Assembly (NCBI RefSeq): GCF_019320115.1 | Contig: NC_089582.1 | Coordinates: forward strand, 117,884,657-117,948,656 | DNA: 64,000 nucleotides | DNA from: Miscanthus floridulus | Lineage: Eukaryota > Streptophyta > Magnoliopsida > Poales > Poaceae | Direction: 5' to 3' | Shown: one piece after another, positions 36,239 through 46,693 of the stretch | Layout: every line of letters starts with the position of its first letter | Numbering within the stretch: position 1 is the stretch's first letter | The notes under the pieces: model-generated | Databases searched by the model: none | The model's input: only the letters and a program-made list of their open reading frames with translations | What the model was told of the DNA's origin: nothing | Translations under genes and position numbers: made by a program

Positions 36239-36251
36239 TGATGTGGACGAG
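36239..36251 (-). repeat. T2 5' LTR, last 13 bases
   Basis: TGATGTGGACGAG on the plus strand, between the T2 PBS (36224-36237) and the Tekay solo LTR. The final ACGAG is the target-site copy repeated at 40897-40901. Confidence 0.75.
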
Positions 36252-39200
36252 TGTGGCAGAACTGCCTAATCTAATGTCTCCCAGGAGTACTTGTGTTTCA
36301 TTAGACACTAAGTACTCAAGAGAGGACACTAAACTACGTAGTTCCATTGAGCACACCCCAAGGGAGAACTAAAAAATCCAAATTTTTTCATTAGGATCAT
36401 AAATGAGAGAATAAAGCTTACAACATTCTAAAGTTATTTCTTACATCACTTTATTACAATAGTAGAATATTATCTCAATTAATTATAACAGTGAAATATA
36501 ACAATATTGTCAGAGTTACAAAGAAAGCAAAGATTAATTTAACGACATGGTGGAGTATTAACATAGTGGATATTTATATACGAGAGATGCTAGCAGATTT
36601 TACATATTTTCTTATAAAAGCCTTTAGTGAGGGTTTTAAATAAACACTATGGTCATAGCGTGAAAGGAATCCTCTCTGAGCCCACCAGCAGATTTCCACA
36701 CACAAGAGTCAGCTCTATGTATCCTCCGATCACCTACAACAGGGAGAATAAAACCCTGCGTACTTGATTGTACTCAGCGAGACTTACCCGACAGAAGGAA
36801 ATTAAAAGACTCTAAGGATATGCAAGGTTTATTTGGCTTGTGGGTTATTGCATCTGCAGAAGCACGTCCTTATATTAAATTTTATTAGTAGTCATCATTA
36901 GGCCATTAACTATCCATTCTATGTAAGCTCCTATGCTACTTTCAAGCAGGTGGTTAGCAATTAGAACCATTTTACCATCTTTCATATTCCGGATCTTACT
37001 ACGATGCTAGACCATAGCCAAGTCGATACCATCTCATAGAAACGGTGATTCATGAATCAATGTATGTCAGCTGGGTACCCCAAAACACATGCCACGTTTG
37101 TACTCCAGGCACAAATAAGACCAACCAATTCCACTCTTATCTAGGGGTCTAGGTCTCTGTTCAAACTTGGACTCCAAGCCCCACACTTGAGACCTGGTCT
37201 CAATATGGTGCTTAGACCTTTTCTCACCTCCAATCAGTCAGTCTGGAAAGAGCCAAAACCTATGACAAGAATGTAACGAGTCTTTCCGCTCCCATAAGCA
37301 AGTATGTGCTTAAGATATTAAGTCTGTGACCTGACTACCAACCATAGCAACGGACGGTCCTCAATCAACATAGGCAGAACACGTGCAAGCCGAGCCTCAC
37401 TCGAATGCCTAACCAAGTCTAGATCCAAAGTACCATTTCGTCCGGTCTCCAATTATCATTCATATATATTCCATGTGATAGTAATATAATAACAACAATA
37501 ATATCTTTCCTATCTCTCACGAGTGACAGGTAATCACTCGACTTCTACCAGATCATATAGCATAGCAATCTACATGATCCTGACATACTAGTAGGACTCA
37601 TAGGATAAGAATATATATATATATATATATGCAAGTGGGTTTCATTCAACTCCTCAAAACTTAATGCACAAGCATAAAATAAAGTGCAGAATAATAGAGG
37701 TTGTGCATCGGAGCTTGTCTGGGTAAGATCTAACCAAAAGTTAGCATTCCATCATGGTGACATGATCATCAAGGCACCATGCTTTCCGCTACTCCAATCG
37801 TCTCCATGATCCATCGTTGTTCCTATTATGATATACGTGGATGCAACATAGAGACGTAAATAATCAACGGCAACCAAAACTCATAGAAATACGATTATGC
37901 CTCTCAAGCTAATGAGCTAGCTCTAATGACTAACGTACTAGGCTACGTACCACGTTGTCGAGCAAGGCTTCGTCTCCAGAAAATGTTCTAGTTTTAAAAA
38001 TCCCAATGTGTTTTGGCTTCTATTGATTAAATTTATATATTCGAACTAGAGCTCATTTAGCTACCTTAACAAATTAATTATCATGGAGCTACAAAAATTA
38101 TAGTGAGCACCTCATAATATTAGGAAGCTACTGTAAAATTTCTAGAATTAACACTAGCACTGATTAATCATAAAAAATTCTACAAGTTTATACCTTAACA
38201 ATATTAAATATCTCAATTTAATTAGATAACTCTTGAAAATACTATGAAACTATGTGAAGAAGATATACTGGCAAATAGATCATGATTTTAGGAACCTAAC
38301 AAAATTAATTTCACAATTTTTAGTCAACTACACAAATTTATATTGAATTTACAAGTTTGCTCAGAAACTAAATTAGGAAATGCTTTAGAAAAAGAAAAGG
38401 GTCAGTGGCAACTAATTCGGCCCAGCAACCTGGCTTGGTCCAACGCAGGACGCGGGCACGCGCAACAAGCCGGCCACGGCCCAAAGCGGGGAGTTTGCGC
38501 ACGTGGCTCTTTTGCAAAAGAGACCCTAATCTTGTCTAAAACTACGTCGTAGTTTGTTTACTATTTCCCTCTCTTTCAGACTAATTCATTTCAACCCCTA
38601 GCGTCTTCCTAATTTCCCCACGCATGTCCTCGAAGCAGGATGCCCTACGGCGCGATGAACACGGACACTGAGCGGTCACACCAGCCATCTAGGATTCACG
38701 CGGACTTACCTAGAGCATCGATCGCAATCCCTAACCTAAGCGGCTACGCTGGGTGGCGGTTGGGAGCTTAACAGTGCACTACCGAAGCCTAGCCTCAACG
38801 ATGGTAGAACCGAGCGATGGCGTGACTGTTCCGGTGGCCCTAGGCACTATTGGGGTGGTGGAGATAGTGAGTAAGCACTAGTAGCTCATTGGAATTCATG
38901 TTGCGGTGGTGGTTGAGGTGGAGGAGTGCTGAGGTGGCCTAGCCACGTGCGCAGTGATATTGAAGGCGCTCCATGGTTGACGCCGATGCGTCAAGTCCTC
39001 ACTCATGTCGTTCCTAGTCAAACAAAGACGAGCAACAACATGAGGGGACCAAGGTGAGCTTATAGGAACAACTAGTTGAACCCCTGTCAAGGGGTAGGGC
39101 CTTACCCCAAGTCATGCTCTGTTTTGGAGGTGTGATGACCAGCGGTCGTGGAAACCCTAAATCTGTCCATGCCAAGGCGCGACAAAGCCTCGATCAAAGT

Positions 39201-40896
39201 CGCCTGGCTAGTAGACTTCCTAGGCCACTTGCTAGTGCAAGGAATTGAACTACGATGCTCTGAGCTAAGCGAATCGAGAGGCAGAGCGCATGGTGCTCCT
39301 GCTATGGTCATGTCATGGAGAGGCACATGAGTGAGCTCGAGTGGATTAAGATGGTGGCTTCGACCGATAGCTATAGTAAGAGCACGTGCGCATAGTTGAT
39401 GAGACAGGGAAGGGCTTGGCACGATGCACTTGAATTGGAGTGGCCGGACCCGAGCAGGTCGCACCGGCATCAGCTAGTGGGGCAGACAGGGAAGCGTCTC
39501 ATCACCACGGTGACGGGGGTCATCGACCTAGACGTGGCGGTAGCACCACATGCCCAGAGGCTCGACATGGTAGGTAGGATGAAGGGTGGGGCAAGCGCCA
39601 TGTCATCAAGGTGGCGACCGTCGCAGCTCCGCCATGCCCCCGCGCATGGCTCGGTGGTTGAACGTTGGCACGCGCAGACCGTGGTAGTGGGACCAGACCA
39701 CCGCAGTCGGGTCGGGCCACGCAAGGCCTGGGCGTAGCATGACATTGGCCTAGCACACGCGTGGGCCGGCGGCCATGGCTTGGTTGCGACGTGACCCCGA
39801 CGTCAACTGCGTTGTGCCCGCGGTGACTGTGAACACCGTCTGAACGGCTGCCCTAGGTGATGTGCACGTGTTTTAAAGCATAGCAAAAGTTACTAACGAT
39901 CACATTTGAGATTCAACTAACTCTCCTATCGTAAAGTCCACATTGCCAACATCCTAGCAACACCATGGCCATGACCAGAGAGCAACCAGGGAAGGAGATA
40001 GATGGATGCCAATATGAGCTCGTCGCGCTGAACGCCAGTTCGTGAACAGAGCGCCCACAACATGATTTCACACGTTTTAACGACGTTTGAGCAATTTTAA
40101 AGGAGGGCAACGCGACGTACAACACACCCATGACCCACACCATACCCAAGTACTCACTTAGAAGCAAACAACAATACCAAAACATGAAACTAGTGTTTAA
40201 GTATTTTAGTTAGAACTTAAATGTCAAAATAGCATTGTCTACCATCCTTCCATACTTAGAAACATTAAGGGTTTTCAATTGGGACTAAGTAGCCATTAAC
40301 TATTTTGTTACAATTTTTAAAAGGTCCAAACCGTGTTAACTTCAACCAACAAATACTTCATGCAATGTCCATACCTTATACTAACCCATAGGAGCAAAAT
40401 ATTTAAGCACTATTTAACTATTTTGCTCAATATAATTCACCAAAAATGGTATTTTAACAATAGTTCAAGTATTTGCCGACTTAACGAAAAGAGCTTATCT
40501 TAACGTCAAATTTGATTTTGAGCTCCCAAGAGCACTAGTTAACACTATTTATTTTCACAAATTAAAGTTGCATCTTCAACTACACCACTTGCTCGTTATC
40601 TTTACTTATGTATTACACACAAGTTATATTTTATTTTTGTTTATATAAATTGTTTCTCGTGCCAAACAATTAAAACGACTTATCTCATGTTTCTCGTTAG
40701 GATTTTCATCAGCACTTTTTACGCACCAAGTAAGTTAACTTGGATATTTATTTGAGTCCATAAAAGTGAGTCACATAGGATTCACTTATCATTTCGCGTG
40801 CATTATAAATTTTAAAAACCCAAAAACTTGTTTGGCTAATTCCTCTTGGACCTAAATCTCGGTGCTAAGCAAGCTCGTAACATCAGAGGTGTTACA
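36252..40896 (-). mobile_element. Tekay-type gypsy solo LTR
   Basis: On the minus strand it begins TGTAACACCTCTGATGTTACG and shortly after reads AGCACCGAGATTTAGGTCC and CCAAACAAGTTTTTGGG, the usual start of Tekay/Del chromovirus LTRs in grasses. It ends CAGTTCTGCCACA. Length 4645 bp. A perfect 5-bp duplication ACGAG flanks it (36247-36251 and 40897-40901), and T2 LTR sequence continues on both sides. No second LTR or body exists, so it is a solo LTR left by recombination. Inside are an AT dinucleotide run (37611-37630) and a GC-rich stretch at about 38430-39850 without recognisable coding content. Confidence 0.88.
37611..37630. repeat. AT dinucleotide microsatellite
   Basis: About ten AT units in the Tekay solo LTR. 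Confidence 0.95.
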
Positions 40897-42048
40897 ACGA
40901 GGTTCCTGATCTTCCGTCAGGTTGAGATAGCTATCGATTTGGGCGAAAAGCGACACACCGATCCAGCTTTAGATCACAAAGACCTAAACCCTGCAACCTT
41001 AGCAGCACGTCTCCTCTAGTTATCAACCGTCACACAAACCAGTTGACCTCACCAAGAAGTCTAATCCCTGCTGCGAATCGAAGAACACGAGCAAGAATAA
41101 GATAAAACGCAACTCAAGTAAAGTGACAATTGCGGATATATGATTAAGCAATCGAATGTGTGGTTTCACAAACTCATAATGGCGACTATTTAAAGACAGA
41201 TTGATCTAAAATAAAATCTAAACCCTCACGATGGTGGTGGCGGCTGAATATAAGGTCTAAGGGTCGTCACTCCCCCTAGACACGCCCCCCTAACGGGCTC
41301 AAAAATGATACACGCTGGAGCAGCACCTGACAGATTCTGGACGCTAACTTGTTTCGATGGTTTCTATTAACTCCGGTGGAATTTGGACTTCGAACCAAAT
41401 TCATTGGTTAGCTTATGAAATTATCTTTCTATCCATATGTGGATCATCGAAAACGGAGTTCGGATGCGTCCTGAGCGTCTGTTTTATTGCAGATTGGTCC
41501 TGAAGGCCGTGGCAGACTCGAACTCGAGTTGCACTGGGCCTTCGAATTGGCTTGGACGCCCTTGCTGGCCTCCTAAGGAGGCGGCCAAGGAGGAGGACGT
41601 CCAAGGGCTTCCTTTGTGAGTTCTACATCTCCTTGGAGCGTGCTCTCACTTGGGCCAGGGTCCCCAGGATGAATAACAAGCCCATAACGATGATGTAGCT
41701 CCTGACAGAAATAGCGACATAATATCTTGTTGAATTGGAGGCCTTATTGATGTGGGACCAGATCTATTTAAAAGCTTATTAAACAAGCTTTTCATCAAGT
41801 GCTCATTGACCTCAATCGCACTTTGGATGGATGAGTTATGATCTTCCCAATGAAGTATTGTCGGGCCGCCGATAAACTAGAAGTTCAACTTTAATGGACT
41901 TACACTTTGAGACACATTTGTACCTACAAGCAAATAATGACATGTACATGTGGAACCAAGTGAATTATACCAAAAATCACTATACAAATGTAGGAACAAG
42001 CTTACCTTATAATCAAAGGTCGTATCCGAAGGTCTCATGTCATCATCA
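40897..42048 (-). repeat. T2 5' LTR, main part
   Basis: Reverse complement of the T1 LTR, from the part near its end (GATCTTCCGTCAGG) to its start TGATGATGACATG at plus 42048. With the 13 bases at 36239 it makes about 1160 bp, close to the 1180 bp of T1. Confidence 0.85.
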
Positions 42049-43834
42049 AATTCTGTCAAAATTGTTGGTTTTATCAATTTTGGATAAAACCCAAACCCTA
42101 ACCCGAAATATTGGGAAATGCCTTTTAGGGACAGACATCGAGTAGTAATTTCTAATGGCCGAATTTTCAATTACTCGACCCCAAATCTGTGGATTATTAC
42201 CCTAGTGCCCATCCAACGGGGTCCACTCGACACGTTTCATGCCACTGAGGGCGCGAGCGTGCTGGTCAAACATTCGTTTTGAAGTACAGTTTTCAGTCAA
42301 AACATGGTTTGATCGAAAGGCTCTTGGATGTCTTACAAAACTCGGGTTTAACCCAACCCATGCCACTCCAGCCACCAACTCCGAGGTTAATCCTCTGCCG
42401 GCAGCGGGAGCCGCGAACAATCGCACACCGCCGCGCGTGTAGTCTCGGGGAGCCGCGAGGCCGCGAACAAATGACCAGCCGCCACACGCACCCGCTGCTC
42501 TCCCAGCAGGGGCACGACACCGGGCGCGCGCCAGGACAAGGGGGCGCCGCGGAAATCCACGCGCACTGGCACCGTCCCGCCTCCCCGGCCCTCCCCCCAG
42601 TCGTGAACTTGCGACAGGCACGGTCACGTAGGCCGGCAACCCGGTGCATCGAATGGAACTACACGAGCGCCCGGTCCTGCTGCTCCGCGCGAGCGCGGAG
42701 CACGATGCGATGCTCGTGTCCCGCGAGGAGCAGTGCGCGCTTTGCCGGACACGGCGGCGGCGAGGCCTCGCGCTGTCGAGCCAGCGCCCGGCACCGCGCG
42801 CGGGGACCAGCGGCTGCCGCGGGCTGCGAAACAAACACGGGCAGGGGAGGAGGAAGCCGACTTGGCTTCGTGCGGTGCGGGCACGTCGCTGCTGCTGCGT
42901 GCTGCGGCCCCCGGCTGCGTTCATGCACATACGCGACTCGGGTCTTCAGCGGCGTGAACCAGTGTCACGGAGGGAACATGCACGTAGCCGGCTCCCACGC
43001 GCCCACTTGCGGCCTTGCGAGGGCGGCTGTCCCCTACCCCCTCGCCAGAACCCGGATCTACTGTGGCGGCTTCCATGGACCATGTGTGGAAATGGCTACT
43101 CTACGTACTGATTGATATTGGCTGCTATACTACTTGAAAAATGAAGGCGCTTTGCGGTATGAGGATAATGGGTTACCCTTACAAGTCTGAACATTAGTAA
43201 AAGTATAAAAACATCCTTGTTCGGGGTCATTCAGAGTATTGTATTCATAACCAGGTTGTACTGATGATAGTCTGCCACTGCAGTCTTCCGTTAGATTCGC
43301 CACTGAAATCTATAGTACTACCGGTCAAGAATATATTAGCCCTCAATCGTAAATTCTAGATACAGGAGTAGGAGTATCGTCATTAGCTGGCCGTAAATAT
43401 GATTAGGCTGCCTGTGACACACTAACCAGCGCCTGAGCATTGAGCACTGGCTACGTACAGGAGCAATGGCGCCACACCAGATTCTGGCCCGGGCAGCCAC
43501 GGTGGCACGCGACGTGAGGCAGGAGACCAGGGCGTCTACCTGGCAACTCCCGGTCGGCCCCACGAAGGACACCGTGCCAGGGTTCATGCCGGCCGGCTGC
43601 GGTGCCTGCCCGCACCGCACCCAACCCAACCGCCGGCGCTCCCGCCAGGCTCCGCAGCCGTGCGGCTGTCCCCGGCCCAACGACCCAACCGGAAACCGGA
43701 TCCTCTGCAGCCACAGTCACGCTGCCGCCGCCGTATCGTATCTTCCTGCTTGGCACGATGCCGCCTGCTCCCTCCACTCCACAGAGGATCTCGTGCCCAG
43801 GACACCCTGTGAGCCGCCGCCGCACCAACGACGG
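42049..43834. other. Upstream region of the Aux/IAA gene
   Basis: No gene is supported. A telobox-like AAACCCTAA lies near 42090. A very GC-rich block at 42400-43070 leaves overlapping frames open on both strands, and another at 43460-43830 runs into the promoter. Neither contains a recognisable domain. The GC-rich blocks may be promoter-proximal host sequence. Confidence 0.5.
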
Positions 43835-43841
43835 TATATAG
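43835..43841 (+). promoter_or_regulatory. Probable TATA box of the Aux/IAA gene
   Basis: TATATAG at 43835 in an otherwise GC-rich promoter, about 180 bases before the start codon. This would leave a 5' UTR of about 150 bases, which contains pyrimidine-rich ACCTTCCACCACCTTC. A TGTCGG-type auxin response motif (as CCGACA) lies in the UTR near 43967; that single short match is weak evidence. Confidence 0.5.
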
Positions 43842-44016
43842 ACGGGTGCCGCCCAGAGCTGGAGCTCTCGATCACTTCCACCTTCCACCACCTTCACGCT
43901 TCACGATTAGCGCCTCCACCTCAGGTCCTCAGCTTGTCGCCGGCCGTTCGTCGTCGACGTACACAGGCCGACATCGATTGGGACGGAGCACGAAGCTAGC
44001 TGAGAGCCTGGAACGC

Positions 44017-44804
44017 ATGGCGGGCTACGGCGACGACGGCGTGGACCTCACCGAGCTGACGCTGGGGCCACCCGGCGTCAATGCGCGCAAGGCGAGACGA
44101 GCCAGGAAGAACGGCCAGCAGCCGTCGTCGTCGTCCGCCATGTACGTTGTTAGCTCTCCTCCTCGGTCCTGCCGCATTTCTCGCGGTTGACCCGGTCGCA
44201 TGTTGACTGCTGTGGGGTGGCATGCACGTAGTTCTGTCTGTCTGACTGACCGACCGGACGATTGCGAGCAGGATGCAAGCGTTCGTGAAGGTGAGCATGG
44301 ACGGGACGCCGTACCTCAGGAAGGTGGACGTGGCGGCGTACGATGACTACGGCGAGCTCGTGGAGGCGCTCAATGAGCTGTTCTGCTGCTGCTCAATCGG
44401 TAAGCTTGCTGCAATGTTGTGCGAGATCGACGGCGTTCTTGCATATATATAATAATAATGTAAGCCTCGGGGAGAATGGAAACTAAGAAGAATTGCACTT
44501 TCTGTTTCGTTTTGTGCAGGGCTGATGGACGGGTACGGCGACTGGGAGCTCGCCGTGGTGTACGAGGACGGTGACGGCGACTGGATGCTCGTCGGCGACG
44601 TGCCGTGGGAGTACGCACCCTCGCTGAAACTGCACTGCCACTATATATTGGACGATTGTACTGGAGTAAAGATGATAGGCTCTCTAACAAATGCCCAATT
44701 CACGTGTTTGGTTTGGTTTGGTTTGCAGGATGTTCGTGTCCTCGTGCAAGAGGATGAGGGTGATGCGATCGTGCGAGGCGAGAGGGTTGAGCTCCAACGC
44801 CTGA
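44017..44804 (+). CDS. Aux/IAA protein lacking the degron domain
   Basis: Four exons with GT...AG introns: 44017-44141, 44272-44399, 44520-44610 and 44729-44804. The joined frame is 420 nt, 139 residues plus TGA, with no defect. Domain I is TELTLGPPG (residues 12-20), a variant of TELRLGLPG with the EAR core weakened to LTLGP. A basic nuclear-localisation-like KARRARKN follows. Domain II (the GWPPV degron bound by TIR1/AFB) is absent. Domain III is FVKVSMDGTPYLRKVDV with the PB1 basic face, and domain IV is ELAVVYEDG then DGDWMLVGDVPWEMF with the acidic OPCA motif, then CKRMRVMRSCEARGL. Aux/IAA proteins repress ARF transcription factors in the nucleus by PB1 pairing. Without a degron this one should be stable to auxin. 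It belongs to the short non-canonical Aux/IAA group of grasses; I cannot assign the number. Confidence 0.93.
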
Positions 44805-45267
44805 CAGGCATGCCGCGCCTCACAGCATTGAGAACAGAATGACAGAGGTGAGGGGGTCAGGTGTTCAGAAATGTGATGTTTTTACTCCACATGTGGTTAC
44901 GCTGAATCACAGAATCGGCAATAACACGTTCAGAAATATGTTCTTCTTTCCCTGTTTTAAAAAGAATCAAAGCTTTTGTTTTTGAAGGGCACCAATCAGC
45001 GCAGAAAAGGTTGACCTCAGAAACGCAAACGCTATACATGGTAGTAGCATTGATCACACATCAAAGTTACTACACCAAAAACAACATCATAACAGAAACA
45101 ACTACATGTTTATCGAACTTAAACTCGAACAACTGGAACATTTTTGTCGCCGCTGAGCATTTCAGCCATGTCCATTCTTTCCCTCTGTATATAGTAAGTA
45201 AAACACTGATTGGCTGTCAGTTTGGTTTCAGATCCGAATGTGCAGAGGCATCATCTATCCGAATTTA
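44805..45267. other. 3' flank of the Aux/IAA gene
   Basis: Likely 3' UTR and downstream spacer. No clear polyadenylation signal stands out, and I see nothing else. Confidence 0.45.
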
Positions 45268-45509
45268 GCCCTTGTTTAGTTCGTGAAAAGTTTTTCCAAA
45301 AAGTGCTACAGTATCCATCACATCGAATCTTGCGATACGTGCATGGAGCATTAAATGTAGACGAAAAAAAATTAATTGCACAGTTTGGTTGGAAATTGCG
45401 AGACGAACGTTTTGAGCTTAATTAGTCCATGATTAAATACTAATTGCCAAATAAAAACGAAAGTGCTACAGTAGCCAAATTTCCAACTTTTCACCCACTA
45501 AACACGGGC
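45268..45509. mobile_element. Tourist-like MITE (TTA target site)
   Basis: The ends GCCCTTGTTTAGT (45268-45280) and ACTAAACACGGGC (45497-45509) are inverted repeats with one mismatch. TTA lies outside both ends (45265-45267 and 45510-45512). 242 bp, with the interior words GTGCTACAGT, CATGGAGCATTAAATGTAG and GAAAGTGCTACAGTAGCC of the large grass MITE family. It lies 0.46 kb downstream of the Aux/IAA stop. Confidence 0.92.
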
Positions 45510-45917
45510 TTAAACTTGCACTGCTGCACATAGCTAGCTCAAGTGGCGAGGAAGCTGACGAAGGTGGTGACGACGCAATTCTGAATGAGGCAATGCAAGT
45601 ACGATTCCATCTACACAAAGACTGCACTGCACATGATTAGTGGGAATAAAAGTTAGTTGACGCCGCCAAGAACGTACGATCTCCTCCGGCTTGCCGCTCC
45701 TCACATGAGCAGGGATACGGTTGACTTCCCTGAGATCCAAATATTTTAGTAGTTCCATCTCCCTGCGGATCAACAAACACCTACCACCCCAGCTCATGTC
45801 AAACTGCTCTTCTTATTGTATGTCACATGTACATGAATCAAGAGTCGTTGCACCTCCCGAATTTTGACACAAGTTGCATTGCCACCGTGAATGGAGATCT
45901 CGGGTTGAGGCGTTGAG
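45510..45917. other. Spacer between MITE and copia remnant
   Basis: A minus-strand frame at 45534-45797 contains LLKYLDLREVNRIPAHV, faintly like one leucine-rich repeat of an NLR, but nothing else supports a gene. Confidence 0.35.
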
Positions 45918-46112
45918 TGTTAGCTCCTGGATCTCCGGCACGGGTGAGTCGACCACTCATCATCGTTGCCGACCACGCACGGTTATTACCGACCACACAC
46001 TATGGCTAGAGGTAGAAGAAGGGAGGAAGAACATAGCACACACAGCACAAGCACCAGCGTTAGTCGGAGCTCTGCAGAGGAGATGGCAAACTGAACTCGC
46101 TCCCTTCTTCTA
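45918..46112 (-). repeat. Inverted copy of the copia LTR end
   Basis: From TGTTAGC through CATCATCGTTGCCGA, TATGGCTAGAGGTAGAAGAAG and CACACACAGCACAAGCACCAG to AACTCGCTC, this is the reverse complement of about 62570-62730 with moderate divergence. It stands where a direct 5' LTR would be expected. Confidence 0.8.
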
Positions 46113-46693
46113 CGCACGGTGCGGGAGGTCAGCGGCACCAGTTGCCCGACACAAACTCGCACCAACTATGGCGAGTGGTCGGTAAGTATGAAGGTTAAGC
46201 TCAGAGCCCGACGGCTCTAGAATGCTGTTGACAAGGGCACCGACAACGAAAAAGACGATATGTCAGCGTTAGAGGCTATCCTCGCTGCTGTGCCAGTGGA
46301 GTACAGGAAGCCGTTGGAGGCGAAAAGCTCAGCTAAGGAGGCGTGGGAGGCCATTGCGGCGATGTGCATCGAGTCTGACCGCGCAAAGAAGACGGCCCAG
46401 CTTCTGAAGCAGGAGTACGCTAACCTCAAGTTCAAGGATGGTGAAGCGGTGCAGGATTTCTTCCTCCGCCTACAGACGCTCATCAGCAAGCTGAGGAGCC
46501 ACAGCATCATCATCGATGAAGAAGAGGCGGTCTCCAAATACCTCCAATCTATGCCGACGAAGTACATCCAGATTGCTCTCACCATAGAGACGATGTTGGA
46601 CTTATCCACCCTCACCGTTGAGGATGTGACAGGCCGTCTACGGGCGGTGGACGAGCGCATGGAGCAGACCACAACAACGAAGGACAACGGCAA
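46113..46693 (+). pseudogene. Copia gag, first part
   Basis: Frame: TRTNYGEWSVSMKVKLRA (the Y-x-x-W core of copia gag), a TAG in place of Trp near 46216, then MSALEAILAAVPVEY, AKEAWEAIAAMCIESD, LLKQEYANLKFKDGEAVQDF, LRLQTLISKLRSHSIIIDEE and YLQSMPTKYIQIALTIET. This is a typical UBN2-type gag. It ends at KDNG where the Tekay element entered. The same frame continues at 61151 (LLLIEEEWATRRN) after removal of the insertion and one GGCAA copy. Confidence 0.9.

Larger units (their letters stand above)
13877..42048 (-). mobile_element. Non-autonomous LTR retrotransposon T2 with nested insertions
   Basis: Removing the insertions leaves one minus-strand element of the T1 family. Its parts are a 3' LTR piece (13877-14183 plus 33606-33708), a body (33709-36238) and a 5' LTR (36239-36251 plus 40902-42048). 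The far part of the 3' LTR is missing at the junction with the copia LTR at 13876. Two later insertions are delimited by direct repeats: ACATG around 14184-33605 and ACGAG around 36252-40896. The body has PR and the 3' domain but no RT or integrase. Its right end lies about 2 kb upstream of the Aux/IAA start codon. Confidence 0.8.

Noticed and set aside
42084..42100. Telobox (AAACCCTAA) as promoter element of the Aux/IAA gene
   Set aside because: It lies about 1.9 kb upstream in AT-rich flank; a single short match is not evidence of function.
42202..43115. Long open frames on both strands upstream of the Aux/IAA gene
   Set aside because: All frames are open because the block is very GC-rich. 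No domain, repeat or signal is recognisable, and the frames overlap on both strands.
45534..45797. Possible NLR leucine-rich repeat fragment (minus)
   Set aside because: A single LxxLxLxx-like stretch without NB-ARC or further repeats is not enough.
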